A DNA stretch of 64,000 bases, from positions 372,001 to 436,000 of the forward strand of contig CANMMP010000002.1 of the NCBI GenBank assembly GCA_947499125.1, written 5' to 3'. Source of the DNA: an uncultured Pontibacter sp. (GTDB lineage: Bacteria; Bacteroidota; Bacteroidia; Cytophagales; Hymenobacteraceae). Below the pieces are notes generated by a model. The model ran no database searches and was not told where the DNA came from. It saw only the letters and a program-made list of their open reading frames with translations. Shown in pieces: positions 1 through 9,268 of this stretch; positions within the stretch are counted from its first letter, which is position 1, and the number at the start of each line of letters is the position of its first letter. The position numbers and the translations under genes are program-made.

Positions 1-923
1 TATTAGTAGAGCCTGAAGAAGGCCTTCCTAAAGTAGACAAAGAATTTTACGTGATGCAGGGCGACTTCTACACCAAAGGAGATTTCGGAACCCCGGGCCT
101 GCAGCCTTTCGATATGCAGAAAGCATTGGATGAGAACCCGTCTTATGTTGTATTCAACGGTTCGGTTGGTGCCCTTACAGGCGATAACGCCCTGACTGCT
201 AAAGTAGGTGACAACGTGCGTATGTTTGTTGGTAACGGTGGTCCTAACCTTATTTCTTCCTTCCACGTGATCGGTGAGATCTTCGACAAAGTATATGCTG
301 AAGGCGGAACTACTGTAAACGAACATATCCAGACAACTTTAGTACCTGCCGGTGGCGCTGCTATCACAGAGTTTAAAGCGGATGTACCGGGTACGTATGT
401 GCTGGTTGACCACTCTATCTTCAGAGCGTTTAACAAAGGTGCGTTAGGTATGCTGAAAGTAGAAGGCAACGAAGATAAAAATATCTACTCTGGCCAGTTA
501 GTACAGAAAATTTACCAGCCTGAAGGCTCTACAGTACAGGAAATGCCTCAGTCTAAAGCGCCTGCTGCAGCCTTCGCATCTAACAAAGAAATGCGACTGG
601 AATTAGGTAAAACACTTTATGCTCAAAACTGCCAGGCTTGTCACCAGGCCGAAGGTCAGGGTATCAAAGGAGCTTTCCCTCCGCTTGCGAAGTCTGATTA
701 CCTGAATGCTGACGTGAACAGAGCCATTGGCGTGGTAGCCCATGGTTTGGAAGGACAGATAAAAGTGAACGGCGAGCTATACAACAGCACCATGCCTAAG
801 CTGAAACTGACAGACGAGGAAATTGCGAACGTAATGACCTACGTGATGAACAACTGGAGTAACAAAGGCGGTGAAGTAACACCAGACCAGGTGAAGAAAG
901 CCAAAACTACTTACAAACATTAA
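1..923 (+). CDS. nirK: Copper nitrite reductase with C-terminal cytochrome c (5' truncated)
   Basis: The gene enters from the left edge; the first complete codon is at nt 3 and 306 residues are visible. Family knowledge: NirK reduces nitrite to nitric oxide in the periplasm. The visible part is the second cupredoxin domain, with the two copper/catalytic histidine contexts SSFHVIGEIFD and VDHSIFRAF and the typical MQGDFYTKG stretch. After a linker of about 40 residues comes a class I cytochrome c domain with CQACH at nt 630-644 and a likely axial methionine in TMPKL near nt 793. NirK with a fused haem c domain is a known subtype that can take electrons through its own tail. The next genes (SUMF1-like, SCO copper chaperone, porin) follow closely on the same strand. 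The first cupredoxin domain and the start codon lie outside the window. Confidence 0.95.
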   Translation, partial: LVEPEEGLPKVDKEFYVMQGDFYTKGDFGTPGLQPFDMQKALDENPSYVVFNGSVGALTGDNALTAKVGDNVRMFVGNGGPNLISSFHVIGEIFDKVYAEGGTTVNEHIQTTLVPAGGAAITEFKADVPGTYVLVDHSIFRAFNKGALGMLKVEGNEDKNIYSGQLVQKIYQPEGSTVQEMPQSKAPAAAFASNKEMRLELGKTLYAQNCQACHQAEGQGIKGAFPPLAKSDYLNADVNRAIGVVAHGLEGQIKVNGELYNSTMPKLKLTDEEIANVMTYVMNNWSNKGGEVTPDQVKKAKTTYKH

Positions 924-940
924 TTCTTAACCCCGAGGAG

Positions 941-1723
941 ATGCTTTACAGACTGATAGTTGTGATATTGTTGATGGGAATCAGCTTTAAAGTACAGGCA
1001 CAGAAGTCACTGCCAAAAGACATGGTGTTAGTGAAAGGCGGAACTTTTGTGCCCCTCTATGGGGGAGATTCAACAGCGGTAAAAGTAAACAGCTTTGCCC
1101 TGGATGTGTACCCGGTAACAAATGCCCAGTACCTGAAATTTGTAAAAGAAAACCCGAAGTGGCGTAAGTCTGAAGTTAAAAAGCTGTTTGCTGACCAGAA
1201 CTACCTCCGCAAATGGAACAGCGACCTGAGCTTTGGCTCTGAAGCTGATAAAATACAGAATAGCCCGGTGGTAAGTGTATCGTGGTTTTCTGCAAAGGCT
1301 TACTGCGAGTGCCAGGGCAAACGCCTGGCTACGGTAGAGGAGTGGGAGTACGCCGCCCTTGCCAGCGAAACAAAAGCCAATGCAGCCAACGACGAGAAGT
1401 TTTACCAGCGAAGTATAGAATGGTATAGTCAGCCAAACCCAACTTACCTGCCTCCTGTGCAGCAAAGCTTTAAAAACTACTATGGCCTGCATGGCATGAT
1501 CGGGTTGGTATGGGAATGGACACAAAACTTTAACTCCTCTATGGTGGTCGGCGAATCGAGAGCAGATGTAACCATAGACCGACAGTTGTTCTGTGGATCA
1601 GGATCTGACGGAGCGAAGGATGTAAAGAACTATGTAGCTTTTATGCGCTACGCTTTCCGCTCCAGCTTAAAGGCAAACTATACGGTATCTAACTTAGGTT
1701 TCCGTTGCGCTCAAAGCATTTAA
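941..1723 (+). CDS. SUMF1/FGE-sulfatase-domain protein beside nirK
   Basis: A 260-residue exported protein with an N-terminal hydrophobic signal ending near VQAQ. The fold signature is clear: FALDVYPVTNAQYLKF near residue 50, RLATVEEWEYAA near 130, GLVWEWTQNF near 190 and the closing LGFRCAQ. This is the formylglycine-generating-enzyme/SUMF1 fold. I do not see the cysteine pair of true FGE (one Cys precedes GSGSDGAKD, with no partner in the usual place), so sulfatase activation is unlikely. It starts 17 nt after nirK and has a GAGGAG purine run directly before the ATG, one of the few SD-like sites here. Its position between nirK and a SCO protein suggests a role in nitrite reductase maturation or interaction, which is inference. 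Confidence 0.85.
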   Translation: MLYRLIVVILLMGISFKVQAQKSLPKDMVLVKGGTFVPLYGGDSTAVKVNSFALDVYPVTNAQYLKFVKENPKWRKSEVKKLFADQNYLRKWNSDLSFGSEADKIQNSPVVSVSWFSAKAYCECQGKRLATVEEWEYAALASETKANAANDEKFYQRSIEWYSQPNPTYLPPVQQSFKNYYGLHGMIGLVWEWTQNFNSSMVVGESRADVTIDRQLFCGSGSDGAKDVKNYVAFMRYAFRSSLKANYTVSNLGFRCAQSI

Positions 1724-1771
1724 TGCCATACTTATACTTAATAAAAACCGCACAACTATAACATTTTTGCC

Positions 1772-2404
1772 ATGAAACGCCTCCTTCCACTTTCGCTTAT
1801 ACTTGGCCTGGCGCTTAGCAGCAGCTGCAACCAAACCGAAACAGTAAACGCAAATGCCGCGCACGACGCTTCTGAAAAAACAGAACAGATGTCGGCAGCC
1901 ACTGAGCTCAGCGATATGTCGTTGTACCAATTGGAGTCGGAATGGGAGACTGAACAAGGCCAAACTATAGCACTGGCAGACCTGCAGGGCAAAGTGCAGC
2001 TGGTGGCGATGATGTATACAAACTGTACTTATACTTGCCCCCGAATTGTAGCCGACTTGAAGCGCATTGAAGAGGGTATTGAGAAGTATAAAAATGATGT
2101 AGGCATTGTGCTGGTAACCATGGACCCGGCCAACGACACACCAGAAAAACTAAAAGCTTTTGCCCAGGAAAATAAGCTGGACGAAAACCGCTGGAAATTA
2201 CTGACAAGTAACGACGATAACATTCAGGAACTGGCGGTGCTGTTGAACATGAAGTATAAAAAATCGCTGAACGGCGATATAGCCCACTCAAACATTATAT
2301 CGGTGCTGAACGCGCAGGGCGAGATAATTTACCAGCAGGAAGGCCTTGGCAAAGACCCCGATGAAACAGTGAAAAGTATTGAAGCCCAGCTACAAAATAT
2401 GTAG
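1772..2404 (+). CDS. SCO1/SenC-family copper chaperone lipoprotein
   Basis: A 210-residue lipoprotein: hydrophobic signal, then the lipobox cysteine at residue 19 (SSSCNQ). The thioredoxin-like SCO domain carries the copper-binding pair C85 and C89 in TNCTYTCPRI and a candidate third ligand, His172 in IAHSN. The VTMDPANDTPEKLKAF stretch is typical of the family. SCO proteins deliver copper to cytochrome oxidase CuA or to other periplasmic copper enzymes. Here the likely client is the NirK encoded two genes upstream. The gene is the third of the same-strand run, 48 nt after the SUMF1-like gene. Confidence 0.93.
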   Translation: MKRLLPLSLILGLALSSSCNQTETVNANAAHDASEKTEQMSAATELSDMSLYQLESEWETEQGQTIALADLQGKVQLVAMMYTNCTYTCPRIVADLKRIEEGIEKYKNDVGIVLVTMDPANDTPEKLKAFAQENKLDENRWKLLTSNDDNIQELAVLLNMKYKKSLNGDIAHSNIISVLNAQGEIIYQQEGLGKDPDETVKSIEAQLQNM

Positions 2405-2454
2405 TGGTTGGGTTTATTTTTCAGAAGTATAGATGCCACTCTAACCTATTGATC

Positions 2455-3855
2455 ATGAAAAAACTTCTACTTAGGGCCCTTCTGCTTTCAGGAGGCAGCT
2501 TTATACTTCTGCAACATACAGCTTCGGCGCAACTCTCTTTCACCGGGCAACTACGCACCCGCACCGAACTACGCGACGGACAGGGAACACTTCCGACTCA
2601 TGAAACAAAAGCGAGCATATTTACTAGTCAGCGCACCCGCCTGAACCTGGGCTACAGCACCGACCGTTACCGCTTTTTTATTTCGGGGCAGGATGTACGG
2701 GTGTGGGGTTCCGATCAGTCAACTATAAGTAACCTGGAGGGGAGTAAACTTTTCCTGCACCAGGCCTGGGGCGAGATGATCCTAAGCGATTCTTCTACTA
2801 TAAAAGTCGATAACTTAAGTATAAAAGCCGGCCGCCAGGAGATACTATATGATGACTCGAGGCTATTAGGTAACTTGGACTGGCTGCAACAAGCCCGGCG
2901 CCACGATGCGATCGTTATAAAATTCAGTCATAAAGGGTGGATAGCTGATGCAGGTTTTGCCTTCAATCAGAACCACGGAAAAGATACGCCCGGCAAATCA
3001 GGCAATATCTACCAAAGTATACCGGCAGCGCCTGTTGCACCCGGTACCAACGGTGTGGGCATGATGTATAAAAGCATGCAGTACGGTTACATTGCCAGGT
3101 CAGGTAAATTTGGTAAACTGAGCATGTTGGTGTTTAAAGATGATTTCCAGAAGACGGAAACAGTGGAAGGCGTGACTACCTTTAAGGATGGCGTGAACAG
3201 CCGAGTAACAGTAGGAGGGGCCTTGTTTTCGAAACTCTCCGGCAACCTGAACCTGAACGCAGCTGCTTACTACCAGGGTAACAACGACCGGTTCGGCAAT
3301 ATCCTGGATGCTTATAACCTGACGTTAGATGCTGCTTATACTTTTGGTAAGTTCACTATTAACCCGGGCTTCGATCTACTGTCTGGCAACAACACGACCA
3401 AGCCCGGCAATGTAAACCGCCGCTTTGATCCGCTATATGGTACGCCGCACAAGTTCTGGGGCTTTATGGATTACTTTTATGTGGCCGATGCTTTCGGTGT
3501 GAATGGTGTACCGGCAAACTCACCCGGGCTTGTAGATTATTTTATCCGGACAAAGTATAAAGCTAATGATAAACTGACCTTTGCCCTGGATGTGCATGAA
3601 TTTTACGCTGCCAATAAGATCGCTGCAAGTGAAGCATTGCCGACTTTAGAACCATCAGGTAGAAGGTTCGGAACAGAGGTTGATCTTGTAGTAAACTATA
3701 ATATTTTTAAAAGCGTGGGGATCGAGGCCGGTTACGCGACCATATTGGCTACAGATAACCTGAAACTCGTGAAGGCGCCAGCCGTTGCAAAAAAGGACCG
3801 TGGACAGTGGGCTTATCTGATGTTAAACTTTACGCCTTATTTCCTGGCGAAATAG
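2455..3855 (+). CDS. Alginate-export-type outer membrane porin
   Basis: A 466-residue outer-membrane barrel. I place the start at ATG 2455 (MKKLLLRALLLSGG) because it opens a proper signal peptide; an upstream in-frame GTG at 2404 would add 17 residues with no signal character. The mature protein begins QLSFTGQLRTRTELRDGQGT and alternates aromatic and polar residues throughout, as in the alginate-export (Alginate_exp) barrel family often seen in Bacteroidetes denitrification clusters. It ends LMLNFTPYFLAK. It closes the nir run and is followed by a strong hairpin. The substrate is unknown; passage of nitrite or other anions is a guess from position only. Confidence 0.8.
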   Translation: MKKLLLRALLLSGGSFILLQHTASAQLSFTGQLRTRTELRDGQGTLPTHETKASIFTSQRTRLNLGYSTDRYRFFISGQDVRVWGSDQSTISNLEGSKLFLHQAWGEMILSDSSTIKVDNLSIKAGRQEILYDDSRLLGNLDWLQQARRHDAIVIKFSHKGWIADAGFAFNQNHGKDTPGKSGNIYQSIPAAPVAPGTNGVGMMYKSMQYGYIARSGKFGKLSMLVFKDDFQKTETVEGVTTFKDGVNSRVTVGGALFSKLSGNLNLNAAAYYQGNNDRFGNILDAYNLTLDAAYTFGKFTINPGFDLLSGNNTTKPGNVNRRFDPLYGTPHKFWGFMDYFYVADAFGVNGVPANSPGLVDYFIRTKYKANDKLTFALDVHEFYAANKIAASEALPTLEPSGRRFGTEVDLVVNYNIFKSVGIEAGYATILATDNLKLVKAPAVAKKDRGQWAYLMLNFTPYFLAK

Positions 3856-3882
3856 TATAAAAGAAAAAACCTGTAAAAACGA

Positions 3883-3912
3883 AAAGGGACTTCCCGAGTG
3901 GAAAGTCCCTTT
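3883..3912. terminator. Bidirectional terminator hairpin
   Basis: A perfect 10-bp stem, AAAGGGACTT paired with AAGTCCCTTT, around a 10-nt loop, between convergent genes. The flanking run on the minus strand reads TTTTCGTTTTT, so it looks stronger for the PepSY gene coming from the right than for the porin gene. Confidence 0.8.
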
Positions 3913-4029
3913 CGTATGAATAAGTTATAATTAACTTTTCAACTTTTAGCCATCCTTTTATACGGAGGCGTTGTTGCGTAGGTTACATATCAGGTGAAAA
4001 TATTTTATTTTTTTTCAGAATGTCTGAAT

Positions 4030-5211
4030 TTAGCCTGCTGTAGCTGTTTTTAGCTTCACTTTTTTTCCTGATTTCTTTTTCAGCTTATTAATCCAGATCA
4101 GGGTGCCGGTAACTGGCAGGCTGGTTGCTATAAGGCAGGCCAGGAAGTATAGGATCTTCGAGAAAGTGCCGTATACATCGCCCAGGTGCAGCGGTTTTAT
4201 CAGTGATACGATCTGTTCGTTCAGCGGCTTCTCGGCAAAAATATCCACCTTTAAGGCTTCCCCATTATGCTGATCGAGCTGTACTTTGTCGGAGGCATTA
4301 AGGGCCATAAAACCTGCTTTGCTTTTCGTTACCACCACAGCTGTTGAGTCGTCGGATGGAAGTGAAAGGCGAATATTTCCTTCAAAAGGCAGCAGTGCAT
4401 TTGCACGAACTATAAAATCTTCCGGAGACAGGGTAGTAACATCAGCGCCAGCAAACGTAGAAAGTGGCTTCTCACGACGGCCTTTGAATACTTCAGCGCC
4501 CATTACTTTGCCAAGCGCATCGCGGTACCACTCAAACGACCAGCACAGGCCGGTAAGCGCCATGATCAGCAGAAGTATAAAAGAGTAGAAGCCAAAAGTA
4601 TTATGCAGGTCGTGGTTGATGCGTTTCCAGTTGGCGCTTGTTTTTACTTTAAAGCCCTGCTTCCAGTTCTTCAGTTTTTTAGGCCACCAAAGTATAATAC
4701 CGCTCAGGCAAAGTATAGCAAATATGATGGTTGAAATGCCAACTATAACACGGCCCACGCTATCGCCCATTAAAAGCCAGCGGTGCATCTTCATTACGGT
4801 GCCAAAAAACTCCGAAGCCGGGCTTTCGGTTGTGCCCAGTATAGCACCGGTGTAAGGGTTTACATAATACGAAGTTGGCCGGCCACCTCTTTCGCCCTCC
4901 GGGTTTTCGGTTTGCGGCGGGGCTATACTTACGCGGTAGCTTTCTGCTTTATCGGCCGGTATTTCCAACGATACAACTTTGCCTTGCTGTTGCTGTTCCA
5001 GGGTAGTTATTAGCTTATTAATAGGTATAACTGCAGCATCGGCTGGTACGGTTACGCTATACTTCTCAGGCTCCAGCATCTCTTCAATATCTGACCGGAA
5101 AGTATAGATGGTACCGGTAAGGCAAACTATAAACAGCACCAGGCCGCTGGCAATGCCCAGCCACAAGTGCACATCGTTAATTAATTTTCGGAAGCTAAAG
5201 CGATCTTTCAT
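4030..5211 (-). CDS. PepSY-associated TM helix protein (iron-linked)
   Basis: A 393-residue inner-membrane protein. I chose the ATG at 5211 (MKDRFSFRKLINDVHLWLGI); an in-frame ATG 36 nt upstream adds an unconvincing leader. PepSY_TM hallmarks are present: the first membrane helix with HLWLGIASGLVLFIVCLTG, a large extracytoplasmic loop, the second block MKMHRWLLMGDSVGRVIVG, a helix followed by WWPKK, and HDLHNTFGFYSF before the last helices. Proteins of this family next to TonB siderophore receptors are thought to act in ferric siderophore reduction or iron release at the inner membrane. It lies 71 nt downstream of the receptor gene on the same strand, most likely one operon. Confidence 0.88.
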   Translation of the reverse strand: MKDRFSFRKLINDVHLWLGIASGLVLFIVCLTGTIYTFRSDIEEMLEPEKYSVTVPADAAVIPINKLITTLEQQQQGKVVSLEIPADKAESYRVSIAPPQTENPEGERGGRPTSYYVNPYTGAILGTTESPASEFFGTVMKMHRWLLMGDSVGRVIVGISTIIFAILCLSGIILWWPKKLKNWKQGFKVKTSANWKRINHDLHNTFGFYSFILLLIMALTGLCWSFEWYRDALGKVMGAEVFKGRREKPLSTFAGADVTTLSPEDFIVRANALLPFEGNIRLSLPSDDSTAVVVTKSKAGFMALNASDKVQLDQHNGEALKVDIFAEKPLNEQIVSLIKPLHLGDVYGTFSKILYFLACLIATSLPVTGTLIWINKLKKKSGKKVKLKTATAG

Positions 5212-5282
5212 GTTGGTGCGGTTAAATACCAAAGCTGCCTGCAGCAATAGCGGGCAGCTTTGGTTATGGTGTAAATATCGGG

Positions 5283-7700
5283 TTAAAATCTGTAAGTTAA
5301 TACTCCGGCAAAGTTGCGTGGCTCGATCGGGTTGATGAAGGAAGTACGGTAGGCATTGTATCCTTCCGCATTCAAAATGTTGTTAGCAAGCAGGCGCAGG
5401 CCAACGTGTTCGTTAACCTGGTAGCTGGCCTGTAAATGCACTGTAGTATAAGCTTTCAGGTACCAGGGTGCCTGGCCAGGTGTGATCTCGTGATAGTCCA
5501 CGCCGTCGTTTGTCCAGTCATTGCTTGGCCGCGCACCTACGTAGTATACACCGCCACCCAACGACAGACCTTTAAATGAGCCGTTACGAACCTGGTAGTT
5601 TGCCCAGAAATTTGCCGTATGGTCGGGAGTGTTCAATGGCGAGGAGCCTTCTACAAACGTAGTATGTTCTTTATACTCCGCGCTGATGCGGGCATAACCG
5701 GCTATCAGTTCCAGGTTTTCCAGCACGCGCCCTACCAACTCTACTTCTATACCTTTGCGCTCGTCGTTGCCGCCTTTTATGAAGTATGGCATTTGTATCA
5801 GCACACCATTCTCGTCGCGCTCCACGGCCTGCAGGTTCATGTTGCGGTTGTTTATTTTATAGAGCGTCAGGTTAAAGCGCAGGCGGTTATCAAACCAATC
5901 CGATTTTATACCTGCTTCCAACTGGTCGATGCGTTCGTTGCCAAGTTCTTTTCCATCTTTATCAAGGCGGGCTGCAGTGCGAGGGCTGGTGCTGTTCGTG
6001 TAAGATGCAAAAACGTTGAGCCCCTTGTAAGGTGTAAGTATAATGCCTGCCAATGGGTTTATAGCATCACCTCTTACAATTACGGCTGTGGCAGAACTGC
6101 GGCTTTCGGTAGTGCTGTAACGTGCCCCTACCATCGCTTTTGCCCAGGGCGTAAACTCCATTACATCCTGTACCATAAAACCTATACTTGTGGCTTCGCT
6201 TATAGTAGTGCCCGTTATTTTAGATACCGCCTCCTTCGGCATCGAATTCGGAATGTTGGTATACACATCTATAGTATCCATAACGGTAGAGGAGTAGGTG
6301 GGCAGCTCCAGGTAATTTGTTCTGAAGTCCATGCCTGTCTGGAAAGTGTGTTTTACGAAACCGGTCCTCACATCCTGACCAATAAAGTCGAGCTGTATCA
6401 CGGTGTTTTTGTCGATGCGGTCAGATTGAACTACGGAACGCTGGCGCTGATTACCCGGAAGTATAAAGTCGCCGTTCTCATCGCGCTTGCCCTGAGATAA
6501 ACGGGTGGCAATTTCTGGAACATCCAAGTCAGAACGGAAAATGGCTGCGCGTATACTATAAGTATCGTTCAGTTTACGGTTCAGGCGGGCAGCATATGTC
6601 GCATTTTTAGTTATGGTGCGGTCGGTAGTATAGCCCAGGAATTTATCAAAAGGCAAAGTATAAATGTTATACCTGTCATCAGATAACGCGATCGTGCCGA
6701 GGTCAGGGGTGCGACTATCGTTCAGGTAATCCATTTCCAGTGTCAGGGTGGTCATGTTATCCGGTTTCCACTCCAGCGACGGGTTAATGTAAAATTTCTC
6801 CAGCGATACGCCTTTTCTGTAGCTGTCAGCACGCTCTAAAGCGGCATTTAACCGGAAAGCAACTGTTTTAGACTCGTTCAAAGGGCCATATACATCAAAC
6901 GAAGGACGCACCTGGCCAAAGCTGCCAACACGCAACGAAGCGTAGCCGCCTTTTTCGTATTTAGGAGTTTTGGTTACAATATTCACGATACCGCCCGGCG
7001 AACCGATATCACCTGCCACGCCCTGCGAAATGGAGCTGGCGCCTTTCATGATCTGTATACTTTCCACACCTTCCATATCGGTCAGCACGCCTACACCCCT
7101 GAAATCGGAATTGATACGCACACCATTTTTAACTACAGGTATACCTCTGAAGCCACGGGAAGAAATACTTTCGCGCTTATTGCCATAGGTGGCAAAATTG
7201 TAAACGCCCGGCACATTGCGGGTTACATCGGTTATAGTTAAAGCGCCCTGTTCCTGTATCAGCCTGTCCGAAATTACCGATATACTTTGTATCTGGTCAC
7301 TTGGCTTGAGTGGCAGACGGGTAATTACATCCAGTTTTTCCGGTTGTTTGTTCGGCACGCCAAATACTTCCACTTCGGCAATTTCACGCGAGACAGGTGT
7401 AAGCTGTATCGTTATAGTTTGTGTTTCTCCTGCATTCAGGCTAACCTGTTGCGGAGTGCATGTAAACCCAAGTAGCAGGGCTCGCACCTGGTAAGTACCG
7501 GCCGGCAGATTTTTAATAGTAAAGTCCCCGTTGCTATTAGTGGTGGCGCCAAAACGGGTACCTTCCAACACCACAGTCGCAAATTCAACAGGCTGGTTTT
7601 GTTCCCCGGTAACCAAGCCGGTTATAGTAGCAGTATTTTGTGAAAAAGAGATACCTGGCGCTAAAAACAACAAGCATAAAAGTATATTTCTTAATAACAT
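5283..7700 (-). CDS. TonB-dependent siderophore receptor
   Basis: An 805-residue outer-membrane receptor. Order: signal peptide (about 1-21), carboxypeptidase-regulatory-like domain (about 25-110, ATITGLVTGEQNQPVEFATV), plug domain (about 130-250 with SISSRGFRG, MKGASSISQGVAGDIGSPGG and VNIVTKTP), then a barrel ending GVLTYRF with the terminal phenylalanine of outer-membrane proteins. The plug wording is that of the siderophore subgroup and not the SusC nutrient subgroup. No SusD partner is nearby. With the downstream PepSY gene it forms an iron-uptake unit. A promoter with Bacteroidetes consensus lies upstream. Confidence 0.95.
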   Translation of the reverse strand: MLLRNILLCLLFLAPGISFSQNTATITGLVTGEQNQPVEFATVVLEGTRFGATTNSNGDFTIKNLPAGTYQVRALLLGFTCTPQQVSLNAGETQTITIQLTPVSREIAEVEVFGVPNKQPEKLDVITRLPLKPSDQIQSISVISDRLIQEQGALTITDVTRNVPGVYNFATYGNKRESISSRGFRGIPVVKNGVRINSDFRGVGVLTDMEGVESIQIMKGASSISQGVAGDIGSPGGIVNIVTKTPKYEKGGYASLRVGSFGQVRPSFDVYGPLNESKTVAFRLNAALERADSYRKGVSLEKFYINPSLEWKPDNMTTLTLEMDYLNDSRTPDLGTIALSDDRYNIYTLPFDKFLGYTTDRTITKNATYAARLNRKLNDTYSIRAAIFRSDLDVPEIATRLSQGKRDENGDFILPGNQRQRSVVQSDRIDKNTVIQLDFIGQDVRTGFVKHTFQTGMDFRTNYLELPTYSSTVMDTIDVYTNIPNSMPKEAVSKITGTTISEATSIGFMVQDVMEFTPWAKAMVGARYSTTESRSSATAVIVRGDAINPLAGIILTPYKGLNVFASYTNSTSPRTAARLDKDGKELGNERIDQLEAGIKSDWFDNRLRFNLTLYKINNRNMNLQAVERDENGVLIQMPYFIKGGNDERKGIEVELVGRVLENLELIAGYARISAEYKEHTTFVEGSSPLNTPDHTANFWANYQVRNGSFKGLSLGGGVYYVGARPSNDWTNDGVDYHEITPGQAPWYLKAYTTVHLQASYQVNEHVGLRLLANNILNAEGYNAYRTSFINPIEPRNFAGVLTYRF

Positions 7701-7734
7701 GAGTTTATAGAAGTGATTTAATGTAGGTTATTTT

Positions 7735-7791
7735 TATTTAGATTAAATATAAACAGTGCAAACTTACAAAGTCATTTCTTATTTCACCAAA
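7735..7791 (-). promoter_or_regulatory. Promoter and possible operator of the TonB receptor operon
   Basis: Read on the minus strand, a TTTG box (nt 7791-7788) is followed after 21 nt by TAAGTTTG (nt 7766-7759), matching the Bacteroidetes -33/-7 consensus TTTG, 19-21 nt, TAnnTTTG. Just downstream, around the expected start of transcription, lies the inverted repeat TATTTA-GAT-TAAATA (7735-7749), well placed for a repressor. An iron repressor is the natural guess but the site does not closely match a classical Fur box. Confidence 0.45.
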
Positions 7792-7879
7792 TAATATTTC
7801 ACTTTTATATATTGCTTAAGATTTGATAAAAGAGAAGCAGCGGCGTTAAGAGATTCTTGGCCGGATAAGTATAAAATAG

Positions 7880-9262
7880 ATGATCAGGAAAAAGATAATA
7901 GCGGGTATAATTCTCGTGTTTGTGCTGGCAAGTATAACTAGTAGCGTGGCCCAGAAAAACCGTTATCTGCAAAGTATAACCTTGTCTGCGGAAGCAAATC
8001 TGCCCTTTTTCGAGGAGCAACACATGCTGCCTGCGCTCATCCTGAAAGGTATAGAAGAAGGAGAGATCACGCCCTACGATATCAATTACAAAGAAAACAG
8101 GGTGGAACCCTTCGGGCCGGAAGCTATTTCCGTTTTGCTGTATGATATACACCCTGATAACCCGGAAGATTTTCCGAAGTATACGCTGCGCGATTTTAAT
8201 ACTGTAGTAGCTGACGTTACAAAAAATAAGAAGGGATTAACACAGGTAAACTACCTGCACTTTACTGCTGTAAGCGACGATGCTGTTATAGAAACATCCG
8301 GAGAGTTTATGCTTTTAAACTATAAAGTTTTTTCGGTGAGGTTTGATGAAGCAGCCGCTTACATGGACAAAGTTGGTGCGCTGTGGGTTAAAAATGCCGG
8401 GCCTATACTTTACCGTAATAACGTGCTGCACACAGCCAACAGATCTCCTTTATACCTGTTGCAGAAAGAAGCGGAGAACCCGAATTATCATTATGTGCAT
8501 GTGAAGGGAGCTGCAGCCAACGTACCAGGTAAGCTGGTGTTTTATTCCCGGGAGCATGAGCCGCTGAGAGAAGAAGAACTGGCCGATAACAGAACCGAAG
8601 GAACGATACTTTACATGAGCGATGCCATTAGCCAGGGTAAACTCGCTCCGGCAGAGCAGCAGCAAATAAAAACGAAGGTAAAGCCAGTTGCCTACAAAGC
8701 TCCGGTACGCAAAATGCCGGAAAATTATACCTTAACTCAAAACTACAGGCTATACCTGCAGCTACCCGAAAATGCAGCTTTTATGCAGGATGGAAATGAG
8801 CTGCCTGCATTAATACTGGAGGCTGTGGAGCAGAACTGGATCAGTAACCTGTACCCTGACGAAACTTTTAAAGAGAAGATCAGCAAAAAGCAATGGAATG
8901 CTAACCGCGAAGCTGATACTGGTTTTTCTTTATTTGGGGAAGAAGAAGATTCGACTTTAGAAAAAACATACTACTTTCCGCAGAGCTTTAATGTAGTTAC
9001 GCTTACAAACAAGATTGATTTTACCCGTGATGGAAGTGTAAAGAAAAGCTCTCCGCGCGCTATTGGCCTGGCCTTAAATGCAGCTGAAACCCCGGAAGGA
9101 ATGGAGAAGACTTTAGGTTTTGTAGCTTTTGATGAACTATACAAAGCCATTAAAGCCAACGGTACCGATGCGCAACTGGAACTGTTGAACAAGCTACGCG
9201 ATCAAAGTTATTTCAGCTATTTAGATAAGACTTCGGAAGTAAGTATAGCTTCTGAAAAGTAG
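7880..9262 (+). CDS. Secreted protein with internal duplication, distantly GldN-like
   Basis: A 460-residue exported protein (signal peptide to about residue 24, SSVAQ). I do not recognise it firmly. It contains two related halves: ANLPFFEEQHMLPALILKGI near residues 39-58 and NAAFMQDGNELPALILEAVE in the second half, each followed by an acidic stretch and beta-rich text. The pattern of a charged beta strand, LPALIL-helix and G/N-x-I recalls the GldN/PorN subunit of the type IX secretion ring, but identity looks low and the usual GldN C-terminus is missing. It is monocistronic, divergent from the TonB receptor, and converges on the response regulator gene with a 6-nt gap. Confidence 0.6.
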   Translation: MIRKKIIAGIILVFVLASITSSVAQKNRYLQSITLSAEANLPFFEEQHMLPALILKGIEEGEITPYDINYKENRVEPFGPEAISVLLYDIHPDNPEDFPKYTLRDFNTVVADVTKNKKGLTQVNYLHFTAVSDDAVIETSGEFMLLNYKVFSVRFDEAAAYMDKVGALWVKNAGPILYRNNVLHTANRSPLYLLQKEAENPNYHYVHVKGAAANVPGKLVFYSREHEPLREEELADNRTEGTILYMSDAISQGKLAPAEQQQIKTKVKPVAYKAPVRKMPENYTLTQNYRLYLQLPENAAFMQDGNELPALILEAVEQNWISNLYPDETFKEKISKKQWNANREADTGFSLFGEEEDSTLEKTYYFPQSFNVVTLTNKIDFTRDGSVKKSSPRAIGLALNAAETPEGMEKTLGFVAFDELYKAIKANGTDAQLELLNKLRDQSYFSYLDKTSEVSIASEK

Positions 9263-9268
9263 ACTGGT

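Noticed and set aside
2404..2454. An upstream GTG start for the porin gene
   Set aside because: It would put 17 residues ahead of a clear signal peptide and begins on the last base of the preceding gene; ATG 2455 is the better start.
5619..6500. A 293-codon frame on the plus strand inside the TonB receptor gene
   Set aside because: It lies entirely opposite a well-supported receptor gene; its residue text is rich in H, Y, C and F with no domain, as expected for an antisense shadow frame.
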